A stretch of 64,000 nucleotides of DNA, from assembly GCF_027943255.1 (NCBI RefSeq), contig NC_072893.1, positions 36,354,001 through 36,418,000 on the forward strand, given 5' to 3'. The stretch's first letter is position 1; every line of letters starts with the position of its first letter. Under the pieces are notes generated by a model. It saw only the letters and a list, made by a program, of their open reading frames with translations. It was not told where the DNA came from and did not search any database. This document shows positions 20,540 to 31,222 of the stretch, one piece after another. This DNA comes from Anastrepha obliqua. Taxonomy: Eukaryota; Arthropoda; Insecta; Diptera; Tephritidae. Made by a program: the position numbers and the translations under genes.

Positions 20540-21560
20540 TTCAACCGTCATAGGATCAGCGCTTTGTTAAACTCGGCCAAAATCGCAAAGCATCAGGAAC
20601 GCTCGGTGCACTCTCTCGAATGCTCCCGAACGTAGGGGGCCAAGAAGCAGCAAACGCAGACTACTAACTAGCGTCATCACATCGACTCTGCTATATGCAG
20701 CACCAGTATGGGTTAAATCCTTAGAGGTAAAGGCCTGTAGAAGACAATACGAAGCATTGTACAGACTTTGTGCACTTTGTCCACCTCGGACGAAGCTGCA
20801 TTGGTGATCGCAGGCATGACGCCCATCAATATATTGGCAGAAGAGCGAGCAAGAGTGTGCACGCTAAAAGAGCAGAGTCGAACTACCACAGCAACGATCA
20901 TCATCAAAAAGAGAAGGCTATATCCTTACTCAAGTAGCGAGAGTGTTGGAAAAACTCCACAAAAGGAAGGTTGACCTATACGTTAACCCCAAACATCAAA
21001 AAAGGCCTAAGTCGAAGCTATGGCGAGCTTAACTTCCACCTAACACAATTCTTGACAGGTCGTGGTAGCTACCAGAAGTACCTACATCGTCTTAGGATCC
21101 GTGACTCGCCTTTATATTCAGTATGCCACGAAGAGGAAGATGCAAGGCTGTGTGAGATGTTTTTCGTATGCCCACGATTAGCGACTATCAGAGGCAATTT
21201 AGCTGCACTATCAGAAGATCCTATAGTACCAGGAAACTGTCAGCTAAACAGACGATACTTGACAAAGAAACGGACTCTAAAAACGAAGTGTTACAAGTAT
21301 GGTGAGAGAGGGTGGGCAGGCCCAACTGGGTAGGTTTCCTTCGGGAATAAATAAAACTAGGGGAGGATTAAAGTACATGCAACTTTTGGCGGACTTCATG
21401 TGAAGAGTAGCCGCCGTAAGGCCTAGTGCTCAACCGCCTTCCCGACGATTTATTTAACGGTTGTACCGGGAGGGGATCGGTGCATTGACGGTAGGAGGTT
21501 TAGTTTGGGTTAAAGTCCTACACTGACGAGCTACAGGCTTTCGATGCTTCCACCTCGTAA
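20540..21560 (+). mobile_element. R1-like LINE, 3' end
   Basis: The frame runs, with shifts, through KACRRQYEALYRLCALCPP and DEAALVIAGMTPINILAEE at about 20725-20850. GELNFHLTQFLTGRGSYQKY then RLRIRDSPLYSVCHEEE, a zinc-knuckle-like C..H..C, follow at 21020-21180. The DDAALVIAGMMPI and YYLTQFxSGHGxFxxYLHR blocks mark the C-terminal region of R1-type LINEs. The catalytic RT is missing. A GC-rich 3' untranslated part extends to about 21560 (CCGGGAGGGGATCGGTGCA and following). Confidence 0.75.
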
Positions 21561-21740
21561 AAAGAACAAAAAACAAATAACACGGCGCTTCAAAACCCCC
21601 AAACTTTCCGGTATAGGCTGATTATATACCGAGCCAGTCGAGTCAAACTTATGGACCAAATTCTCAATAGCGATCTGAAATGAGCACATATCTATAATTT
21701 TCTCATTTAATTCTATTTATTTTAATGCGATTTTCGAGCG

Positions 21741-21795
21741 ATATTGAGTTTATTGTAAGATAGATGTTTGGCACATCTTACAATAAATTCAGTAT
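21741..21795. repeat. Inverted repeat able to form a hairpin
   Basis: Arms at 21741-21761 (ATATTGAGTTTATTGTAAGA and one more base) and 21775-21795 are complementary over 21 bases with two mismatches. A 13-base loop separates them. No known element surrounds it. Confidence 0.75.
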
Positions 21796-24289
21796 CGGTG
21801 TATACATCAAAAAATCAATACTATATTAATATCGAAAAACAAATTGTTGTTGAGTTAAAAGCAATCCCTCAGAAACCTGAAAGTAATTTCATGTTGCTTT
21901 CAAAGTTCGCCTCCAAGTGCTGCCCTAGAGTTTGTAGATGTGTTTTTGGTCGCCTCACTTTCTGCGAATTGGCTCATGCATAGTTCAGGCAGAAAATATA
22001 GTAACCTTCGAAAAACCTCCATTATATGATATATATGTCTGAAAACTTTAGTCCGCAGTGACAGGCGTTGGAAGGAAATCCTCTGTACTTAAAAATGATT
22101 TCTGTCAACAACAAATGCTTAACTGAAGTCACCGCCGCTTGCAATGACACACAGGAACCTCTCTCGTCAATCAATCAAAGCCGACCACTGGACATATCAC
22201 TAAGCATTTTCCAATTTTTGAGTCTTGGCAAATGCCGTTTATCGCGTACTCCTCCCCGCAGCGATAATATCAAAATAATATACTTTGCTTTCACATTGAC
22301 ATTGATGAAAGCCCCCCAGCATTACATGAGCAGCTGGATTCTTGGCACAATAGCCAGAAATTTGCAAAATGCATAATAAGTTGAAATATGTGTAAAACTG
22401 TAAACGACAAATGCAGTTAATCGCAGTAACCTCAGCCATGAAAAATGCAGAAAAAAGCGCTTGACGGTGCGAAGTGAATGCCAATAAAATATTCACTAGA
22501 AAATACAAATTCAAAATCAAATGCGAGTGCGAGTACGAATTTGCAGGTGATCGAAGTTTGGCGTTAGACGTTTGGTATTCGATTGGCGATTACCGATTGC
22601 TTTTGGGTTATTTTACAATATTTATTACCTTTCCATTTTATCGAATCCAGCAGCACGCACGTGCAGCACTGCCTTCTGGCTTATGTGTGTATGTATGTGT
22701 TTATGCAGGAGATGTTATTACTACAGTTGGCAGTGTGACAAGTGTGCACGTTGCATGCAACACTGCTTCAGCTGCCTTTTACTGTTTACCGCCTATCTAC
22801 CCAGTCTGCCACTGCCAACTGCACTGATGCAGAGCCGCCAGAGCCAAAATCAACGTCAACGTGAACGTCAAAGCCAGACCATCTTCAGAAACCAAACCAA
22901 GTTAAGCGATTCACATCGAACAAAATGCAGTAGCCGTGCGAGCAAATAACTAACTGCGACTTTTCCAGCACAGTTACTGGAGCGTGTTGCGCTTTTTAAT
23001 TTTATTACGTGAGGGAAATGTTTTATTCGCAATTTTCATCAAACACTGCTTTCGCTGTCACTGCGGTAGTCGCTGCTGGTTTGTTTTCTTCGTTATGATT
23101 TTTGCCATTACTTTTTTTTTATTTTTATTTTATTTTTTGTTTTTTTTTTTTTTTCTTGCAACTGTTTACAATATGCGATTGCTTTGATTAAAATTAAAAT
23201 TAAAACAATTGCATGTGTTTGGCTTTTCTTCCTAAAATTTGTGGGTGTTTGTGTGCGCAAGTGTGCTTTTATGCATTTCGCCCTGCGAACGTTATGCGAC
23301 TGCTGCAAATCTGAACTATGCAATTAGTGGAAATCATATGGAGTATGTGGCATGCCTACATACATACATACATGCGTTCATACCCACACAAATTTCTCAG
23401 ATCGAAACCAACTGATATGGCATATTGCACGAATACCTAAACGACAGTTATTCATTTCCTTGATTCATAACGGTAGCAGCGAACGCTGAAGTTGCAATGT
23501 AGAAATATTTGTACGAGGTGTGGCTATTAAATAACTGATGCTTCTGTGGCAGGTATATGCATGCGCCAATAACTAGCAACCGCCAGCTGGTTAGATTAAG
23601 AGCTACTTTTTCGAATGCAGTAATCAACCCACAGCGGCGTTATACTCGTATATTCGTTTTCGTATTCATATTCATAAGTTTTGACTATTTATTTATTTAT
23701 TTTGTAATTTGAATTATTTTTTTTATAAAAATATAATACAAGTCATGTTGCAACAAAAGCCATATGAAGAAAAGTTTCGAACTTTATTTAAAATTTGATA
23801 AAATATTAAATTTATACTCGTATAAATTCCGCAAAGTAGCATAAAAATTTCAAACTTTTACTTTAGAATTTTTAGGAAAATTTCGGGCATGCAGTTTTAT
23901 AGATCATTGAATTTGGTAAAGTGCAAGCTTCAGGTGGTTATAATAAAGTGCAAGCCTCAGGTGGTTCAAAAAATTGCATTGATTTTTTTTTTAATTTTTT
24001 CTGTTGACGGTGTTGGGTGGTTTCTTCCATACAAAAAAATATGGAATTGGCGTTAAATGGAGAAAATGCAAAATACCGTGTTCGAAAAAATTCTCAAAAA
24101 TCAGTGTGATTTTTAACATACAAAACAGTTTTGAGCGGAAATATTACAACAATTTACTACGGAGCGACTCCCCTCAAGAGATTCACGCATTATGGATATG
24201 GTCATAAATTTTTCAGGATATTGATTAATTTGTGGGACTGAGTATAATAAGAAGTAAACTAAAAACTGTTCGAACAAATTTTATAATTT
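21796..24289. other. Non-coding DNA
   Basis: No supported gene. A T-tract at 23101-23157 and short CATA repeats near 23355 are present. A 20-base phrase around AGTGCAAGC(T/C)TCAGGTGG occurs twice at 23920-23965. Apparent frames around 22474-22949 are unsupported. Confidence 0.45.
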
Positions 24290-25231
24290 TTAAAAATATT
24301 CAGTTGCTTTTAACAATTTTTGGGAAGATTTGCCCCGAACTGGTCGCCCATCGTCTGGTCGTCTTCAACGAATGAAAACGTCAACAAAGTCAAGGAAAAG
24401 GTGCTGAAAAACCATCAAACTTTTATTTAAGTTTGAGGGAGGTAGCTCGCGACCTAGTATGTCTCACGAAGCAATTTGTAACATTTTACACCATCAATTG
24501 GGCATGAGACGCGTGGCTGCTCGACTCGTTCTAAGAGAGTTGAGTTTCTTTCAAAAAATTCATCGGAAGAAAGTGGCTGAAGTCGTGCTTGAGCAAGTGA
24601 ATTCGGACCCAACGTGAGTATATGAATTCGACATGCAAACCAGTCAACAAGCGGCTGAATGACGCTATCCACATGAGCCGGAGCTCAAAAAACCACGTCA
24701 AAGTCGGTCAAAGTGAAAATCATGCTACTCGTTTTCTTTGATTATCATGGTGATGTGCGCTCAGAATTCATTCCAAATGGTTCTACGGCAAATAAAGAAT
24801 ATTATTTGGAAGTTATGCGACGTTTGAGAAAGATTATGCGTAGGAAACGGTCCAATTTGTGGAAAGAAAACTCATGGATATTGCACCATGATAATGCACC
24901 GTCTGACGAAGCTCAAATTGTTAACAATTTGACCAAACACTCGATAAATATCATCAACAACCATCGTGTTCGCCGGATTTAGCCCCCTGTGAATTTTTCC
25001 TTTTCCCAAAACTTAAATTCCCCCTCTGCGGACGCCATTAAGGAGAATTCGCTGAAGGAGCTGAAGAAGATCTCTTCAAACGGGCTTAAAAGTTGCTTTC
25101 ATGACTGGACTAATCGTTGACATATGTGTATTGCTGCGAATGGAGCCTATTTTGAAGACGACAAAATAATGTGAGATGATTAAACAATTATTTTGCGTTT
25201 TACTGAACAATTCTCGGTACTTTTTTGACAG
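24290..25231 (+). mobile_element. SETMAR-like mariner, 5'-truncated and frameshifted
   Basis: Recognisable blocks on the plus strand are LPRTGRPSSGR near 24330, MSHEAICNILHHQLGMRRV near 24460-24515, and KVKIMLLVFFDYHGDVRSEF at 24713. STANKEYYLEVMRRLRKIMR and SWILHHDNAPSDEAQIV (second catalytic aspartate) follow, then after a break AIKENSLKELKKIS and CIAANGAYFEDDKIM near 25130-25170. The VFFDYxGxVxxEF...NKEYYLEVxRRLR...HHDNAP series matches mariners related to the human SETMAR domain. The N-terminal HTH and first catalytic D are missing or decayed. It ends at 25231, against the oppositely oriented mariner at 25232. Confidence 0.78.
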
Positions 25232-25878
25232 AATGTATAGATTTCTCATCTCTGGTGACGATTCGGCACAAAAAGCGCTGTTTATGTCCGCAATTTGGTT
25301 GACGGCGGGCGAGATGCTGAGAAGCAATTTGAAAGCGAGGTTCTTTGTTTTTTTCCGTTGAGCCCGTGAGGCATCCAGGCTCGCAATTTTTCGGTAATTC
25401 TCATTGAGTGAAGGTCATTGAGAATCGTTTTATGATCGCAGTTCATTTTTTCTGCCAATTCAAGACTAGTTTGACGACCTTTCTCCGTCAAAAGTGATTT
25501 GAGACGTTCTTCATCGAACTCAGAAGACCTTCCGCAGCGGTACGTGTCATCGACGTCAAAGTCGCCAGTTTTAAACTTTGCAAACCATTTCCGTGCTGTA
25601 GACTCACCTATAACAACTTCTCCATACGCGTTGCAAATGTCCCGGGCTGCTACGGTAGCTTTTTGACCTCGATGAAAAGCAAAAAAGAGCAGGTGTCGAA
25701 AATGTTGACTTTTGCCTCCTGGGTATTCCATTAACTCGAAAATACAATTAACATAGCTTTGTTGAGCAGAAAGAGTTCCATCGAATGAATACTTACCCTT
25801 TGCCAATTAGGAAGTAAATTGTTGTAAAATAATAATAAAGAAAATTTAAAAACGCTATGAATTTATTCCCCGACCCAA
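25232..25878 (-). mobile_element. Mariner (same family as 27585-28681), 3' truncated
   Basis: The 5' end is a terminal repeat, complement of TTGGGTCGGGGAATAAA, next to TA at 25879-25880. The minus-strand frame 25806-25282 encodes KGKYSFDGTLSAQQSYVNCI, then GQKATVAARDICNAYGEVVI, GESTARKWFAKFKTGDFDVD, EERLKSLLTEKGRQTSLEL and MNCDHKTILNDLHSM. These are the two helix-turn-helix units of a mariner transposase. The frame is lost after about residue 150, and homology to the second copy ends near 25232. The catalytic core is absent. This copy is closely similar to the 5' part of 27585-28681. Confidence 0.82.
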
Positions 25879-27584
25879 TACTTACTCAAATTGACGCATT
25901 CAGAAATTCAAATGTCAGCGAATATAAAAAAACCGAATAGCACTGATGTCAACGGATATGTTTGTTCTACAAATTTTACTTTTCCTCCACTTTTACTAAA
26001 AATGTCTAAAGTTAGCAACACAGTTTCTTACTAAGGGAGCCGATTTGTCAACAGGGACCGAGAAAGCTGCTTACTGATCAAACGTTTAGTAATTGAATCT
26101 TGACTTCTTAATGTAGTCAGGCCTACAAATAAATCAATTTTCCGAAATATTGAAAACCTTGTCCAAAATACCTGGAACACTTGACATAAAATCGCTCTAA
26201 TGGGACATTAAAAAAATACAATTTGCGAACTTATGCCGCTTATGTGAAAATTGAAAATTCAACATAAAATCATTTCTTTACATGCATATGTATGTATGTA
26301 TGTATGCAGCTTAAATGACACAATTGTAGTTGTTCGCAATTGTTTACTCATTTCTGGGTTAGACCAGCAGGCAACCATTAAATGCCTGACACCTACATAT
26401 TCATGCAAATCCATTTAGGGGCTTATACGCATGCAAAAATTTCACTCACGATAATTCGATTTCATTCAATACCAAACAAAAAAGTAATAGTTTTTTAGTA
26501 GTTTCAAAAACAGTTAAGCCTCAATAAATGACCCGAAATCCGCATTATTTACGAATTGTTCGCGCAACCACACAGCCATGCAATTAAGCAGTGCTGGCGG
26601 TATTTAAGCCAAAAGTTAAATTAAAAACCAAATGATGCTACCTACCATATAAGAAGGGGGTGCCCAGATTTCGCAAGAAAGTGGCGGAAGCGGCCAGAAG
26701 CTAAGCAAGGCAAATGAAATTAAAACAATGGGCATTGTTGGTGCGGTGATAATTGCAAGCAGCGATGATGTGAGCCGACAATTGAAATGGAAAATTATAA
26801 GAAATTGACAGCTGAGTGTGGAATGGGCGTTTGTGTGAGTGCTTCTCATTGGAAAAAGAGCAAAAACAAAGGGTAAATGCAAAATGTTTACAAACTGCAA
26901 AAATGTCGCGCACCTGCTCACAATTGTTGTCTTAGGTGTCTTTCCCCCACCTTGCCTACCCTCCCTCATTTCGCTTTCTGATTCATTCATCTTCCGAAAT
27001 TGATTTGTTTGCAATTTGACAGTCACAATTTCGCTCCCGGCCTCAGTTATCTATTCAGAAGGTGTCGAACAAATTTTTATTGATTTTGTTTTTTTTTTTG
27101 TTGTTTATTATTTAACTTATTGTCTCGTTTGAAGTGAAATTGTTTGCGTGACAAAGTGACAGTTGTTACAACACCAGTCGCGCTTAATTTTCTGCACCTT
27201 GGCACCCACATTATCAGGTACGTATGCGGCCCACCTCATTGCCTGCCTTCGCATGCTACATCCACATATGCAGCCACATATTTCTTTATTTTATAAATGA
27301 ATGTTTTTTTGTATAATTTTATGGCTTTTGTTGTAACATCACCGCAGTAGTTGCCAGCAACTGGGAGTGTTTCGTGAAGTGCCGTTGTTTCAGCGGTTGC
27401 CGGTGCCGGTGCTGCGGCTGTTCGGCAACTAGACAACCAGGGTTGCCAATCAAAACATAAGTTTTCTGACACGTATGTATGTACAAAAAAATAAGGGAAA
27501 GCTCTAGGAAGAGATTATAATATCAAAATAAATTACTTAGTAGAATTGAATGATCAGCTTGTGCAATTACGGTCGGTGCATCTA
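25879..27584. other. Non-coding DNA
   Basis: No supported gene. A TATG microsatellite lies at 26285-26306. The 136-codon frame at 26616-27026 (minus) is low-complexity and unlike any family I know. Confidence 0.45.
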
Positions 27585-28681
27585 TTGGGTTCGGGAATAA
27601 GAAGTCTTTTATTTAAACAGAAAACAATAATTATATCAATAAGTTATCAATTATATATTCGCCACTGCTGTTTACAACCTCTTCCTACCTCTCGATCAAT
27701 TTGTTGATGCCATTTCGCCATTCGAGTTCTTGGAGTGCGGCTTTGACGACTTGTGCAATATGGGGTCTGGTGTTGTTGTGAAGGAGTATGGTTTGACCAG
27801 GGGAATTAGATCTTCTCAGTCGAATAGCCTCATTTACGGGGCGGACTTGGGCAATGTAAAGCTCCTTGTTGACCGTGGCATTCTTTTCAGGTATTTCTTA
27901 GAGCGCCATGACGTCCCAGTCCCACCAAACTCATATATAATGATCGTCTTTGGGTGAAGATCTGGCTTGACTCTTGCTTTTGGCGTATCTTCTGGACCCA
28001 CCCACTCCTTTTCTTTGCTTCATATTGATGTATAGGCACCATTTCTCATCTCTGGTGACGATTCGGTAGAAAAAGCGCTGCTTATGACCGCGTGTTGGTC
28101 GATGACGGGCGATATGCTGAAATGCAATTTGAAGGCGGCTTTCTTTGTTTTTTTTTTTTGTTGATCCCGTGAGGCACCCAGGCTCTCAATTTTTTGGTAA
28201 ATCCCATTGAATGAAAGTGATTGAGAATCGTTTTATGATAGCAGCTCATTTTTTCTGCCAATTCAAGACTAGTTTGACGACCTTTCTCCGTTAAAATTGA
28301 TTTGAGACGTTCTTCATCGTCTTCAGAAGGCCTTACGCCACGGGACGTGTCATCGACGTCAAAGTCGCCATTTTTGAGCTCTACAAACCATTTCCGTGCT
28401 GTAGACTCACCTATGACACCATCTCCATACACGTCGCAAATGTCCCGGGCTACTTCGGCAGTTTTTTGACCTCGATGAAAAGCAAAGAAGAGCAGGTGTC
28501 GAAAATGTTGATTTTTGCCTCCTGGGTATTCCATTAACTCGAAAATACAATTAACATAGCTTTGTTGAGCAGAAAGAGTTCCATCGAATGAATACTTACC
28601 CCTTGCCAAACAGCAAACAAATCGTTGTAAAATAATAATAAAGAAAATATAAAAACGTTATCAACTTATTCCCCAACACAA
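27585..28681 (-). mobile_element. Mariner with both ends, internally deleted transposase
   Basis: Inverted ends TTGGGTTCGGGAATAAG (27585-27601) and complement of TTGTGTTGGGGAATAAG (28665-28681) are flanked by TA on both sides (27583-27584; 28682-28683). The minus-strand transposase starts MARGKYSFDGTLSAQQSYVN at 28609. It carries GESTARKWFVELKNGDFDVD, SRGVRPSEDDEERLKSILTE and MSCYHKTILNHFHSMGFTKK in one frame for about 160 codons. The rest is shifted: an EWVGPEDT piece with VKPDLHPK near 28000-27950 and then a degraded catalytic region. At 1097 bases it is shorter than a full mariner of about 1.3 kb, so part of the catalytic core is deleted. It is non-functional. Confidence 0.85.
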
Positions 28682-28683
28682 TA

Positions 28684-29139
28684 GTTCATGTGCTAAGAAG
28701 GTACTTAAGACAGTGACACTTGTTGCTCCGGTAGATCTCCCTATCAAAAAAATGGCTACCATGAGTGTATTTAGCTTAAATGAAGAGGGCGCTGGAGGAA
28801 AAAAACGTATGGTCATGCCAGTCTATTATCGCGACAAGTTCAGTTCACCTCAGGGAGAACTGATAGTTCTACCTTTATTATTACAGGCACCATCGCATCA
28901 TTATCAATTATACCCAGCATCAAGCACATCTGCATGACCAACACAGAGGGAACGAAGTTAGTGCGCCTGAAACAATCCGTAGCACAACAAAAAGCAACGC
29001 TAAATATTCTTGTTGTATAAAAAAATTCTTATGTCTTATGTGTTGAAGAAAATTCGTCTGTGCAATGGCTTCAGACCAACATATGAAATGGCATCGCATA
29101 TGAAAATAAATATCGAATAACCCAAGGCTATGATAATAA
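28684..29139. other. Non-coding DNA
   Basis: No recognisable family. An open frame at 28713-28937 has no motif I recognise. Confidence 0.4.
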
Positions 29140-29775
29140 TGGCGTATAACACTGCCAATTGAGGAAGTAAACTCCTTAACTTATCTTGGCAGTGTTATCG
29201 TGGCGAATGGAAGATCCAGTGGCGAAATTAAAGAACAAATAAAGAAAGCACAGGCAGCATTCAGAAAGCTTAGCTCCAAATGGCGCTCTCAAAAATTATC
29301 TAGAAATACCAACCATGGGCATTTTAGTTTAACGTGAAGTTGGTTCTCACTTACGCCTGTGAAACGTGGAATCAGTCGCAAAAATATTCTCAAACACTTC
29401 AAACTTTTGCTAACCGCTGTCTGTGTAAAATCATGCGCATATTCTGGCCGAATACCATACAAAACACTTTGCTTTGGCAAGCCACAAAGCAGAAACCCAT
29501 TGTAAAGGAAATTACCAAACAGAAATGGAACTGGCTTCGCCACACACTACGTCGACCTATTAAAAACGTCACCAGAACTGCAGTTGAATGGAGCCCACAG
29601 TGCTGCTGGCGCAGAGAAAGACAACCCAAAACTTGGAGAAGGATTAATGAGACGAAGATGGAAAAGACGAACAAAACTTGGCATTAAGTTAAAATACTGG
29701 CGCAAAATCGGGACCAGTGGAAACAATTTGTTGAGGGCCTGTGTTTCATACAGGAATAAAAGGATGAAATAAGTT
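29140..29775 (+). mobile_element. Non-LTR retrotransposon C-terminal end, clade not assigned
   Basis: The plus-strand frame reads EEVNSLTYLGSVIVANGRSS, then EIKEQIKKAQAAFRKLSSKW at about 29155-29285. A short gap follows, then VLTYACETWNQSQKYSQTLQ at 29340 with TFANRCLCKIMRIFWPNTIQ, KQKWNWLRHTLRRPIKNVTR and WRRERQPKTWRRINETKMEK. The YLGS..I..A..AF..L...W, Y..ETW, LQTF.NRCLR.I..I.WP and RKW.W.GHTLRK blocks are those of a widespread animal LINE thumb and tail (RTE- or CR1-related). The RT palm is absent and no tail is evident. Confidence 0.72.
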
Positions 29776-29889
29776 TGATAATGATACACATTCTAGCTAT
29801 AGCATCAAATGATACTCCTACCCAATACTAGCGTTTCACTGGACTCCTGAACGAAAAACTTAACAACAGCTGCAGATATGGACAGTGGG

Positions 29890-30460
29890 GTCACTTATCG
29901 CCTCCGAGATACTCGCTTATGACAATTCTGTCATCCGTCGTTTCTTTCTCGTACTCACCGGCACCAATTGGATACACTAAGTGAAGCCAAGTCCTTTTTC
30001 ACCTGGTCTTTTCAACGCAGGGGAGGTCTTCCGCTTCCTCTGCTACCACCAGCTGGTACCGTAACGAATAGTTTCAGAACCGGAGCAATTCGGACGACAT
30101 AATCCAGCCAATGAAGCCGCTGGATCTTTATTCGTAGCGCTGTGTCTATGCCGTCGTAAAGCTCATACAGCTCATTACTCCATCGCCTGCGATACTCGCC
30201 GCCACCAACGTGGAAATAACCAAAAACCTTCCGCAGAATCATTCTCTCAAATCGTCTCTCCAAGGGACGCCTCATCAGATATTGTTATCGTCCAACCTTT
30301 TGCGCCATACGTCAGGACAGGAGAACCTTATAAGGTTAGTTTTGTTCGTCGAGGGAGGACTTTACTGTTTAATTGCCTGCTTAGTCCGTGGTGGCATTTG
30401 TTGTTATCGGTGTTAATGCTGGTTCCTAGATTAACGAAATCTCATACAACCTTAGTTGGA
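29890..30460 (-). mobile_element. Non-LTR retrotransposon 3' fragment (same family as 60665-61760)
   Basis: The minus strand encodes RRFERMILRKVFGYFHVGGG, then RRWSNELYELYDGIDTALRI, KIQRLHWLDYVVRIAPV and GGSRGSGRPPLRW. Nucleotide similarity to 60665-61290 is clear, including the parts around CGTCAGGACAGG, GTTAGTTTTGTTCGTC and CAATGCTGGTTCCTA. The family has the ERxILRKIFG...ELYELYDGIDxxxRIKIQRLRWxGHVVRM tail common in arthropod LINEs. It is truncated and interrupted. Confidence 0.78.
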
Positions 30461-30624
30461 CGAAAATCGTAAGGGTAGATGCCTAAATGGGTCTCGCAAG
30501 GCCCAATAGAGTCACCGCTTTCCAGGAAAGGAAAATCTAATGTTCTATTTTTTTTCTCCCTTTTCCGATAGCTACACAATTGTAATCTGTCAAGATAAAT
30601 GTTTTTTTTTTGTAATGCTGGACT

Positions 30625-30828
30625 CTACATCAACCCTGCAATTAGCCAATGTTGCGCTTCGGTTTTTATGGTGTTAAGTATGGTCAGCTTTCTTACTCTC
30701 ACTAGCCGCCAATATTGAGATTTTAGCCCGTGCCTCGTAAAACGATTCCTAGGTATGTCTGCCATGACGGTGACAAACCCATGATTTAGGAACTCTGCCG
30801 CTTCACGAATTTGATCTGTTACAACCAG
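30625..30828 (-). pseudogene. Open frame of about 67 codons, unassigned, possibly from a retroelement
   Basis: The minus strand is open from a stop at 30831-30829 to TAG at 30627-30625. It encodes TDQIREAAEFLNHGFVTVMA, DIPRNRFTRHGLKSQYWRLV and KLTILNTIKTEAQHWLIAGL. It has no upstream methionine near its start. The amino-acid composition is balanced, unlike the low-complexity frames around it, so it looks like a fragment of a real protein. It lies between a LINE tail and non-coding DNA. I cannot name the family. Confidence 0.45.
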
Positions 30829-30829
30829 T

Positions 30830-31220
30830 CACTACGAGGTATTCTGAATTCAATCATACGGGAAAAGAGATTTAGTTTTATAAGAATGTGATGTTATGTC
30901 AGTTTATGTAGTCTCAGTCAAAAAGTGATAGGGTTAGTGGTTGTGAATTTAGTTGAAGCGTCGATGGCTTACCGAGTTTCAGGTTTATCGGGTGTGACGG
31001 TTTTAATGGATTTCGTTGTGTTTTTTGAGATTATGAGCAAACCCAGACGTGCTCAGATTAAGGGTTTACATACGTCCAGCAACGTGAAAAATGCGCTAAA
31101 AGAAAAACTGCTTTTAGAAGGGATAACAATGAAAATAAATATAAAAAATGTTATACATGGTTTATTAGTACTTAAACTTTATAAAAAAATTTATTTTAAT
31201 TTTTCTTTACAAAAATTAGT
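30830..31220. other. Non-coding DNA
   Basis: Nothing recognised. TA at 31221-31222 is the target site of the following transposon. Confidence 0.4.
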
Positions 31221-31222
31221 AC

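Noticed and set aside
22474..22949. Two plus-strand frames of 117-125 codons, one cysteine-rich
   Set aside because: They overlap in different frames and lack conserved spacing of cysteines; no signal of a real gene.
26616..27026. Minus-strand frame of 136 codons
   Set aside because: Low-complexity, no domain, no splice or codon support, overlapping frames in the same DNA.
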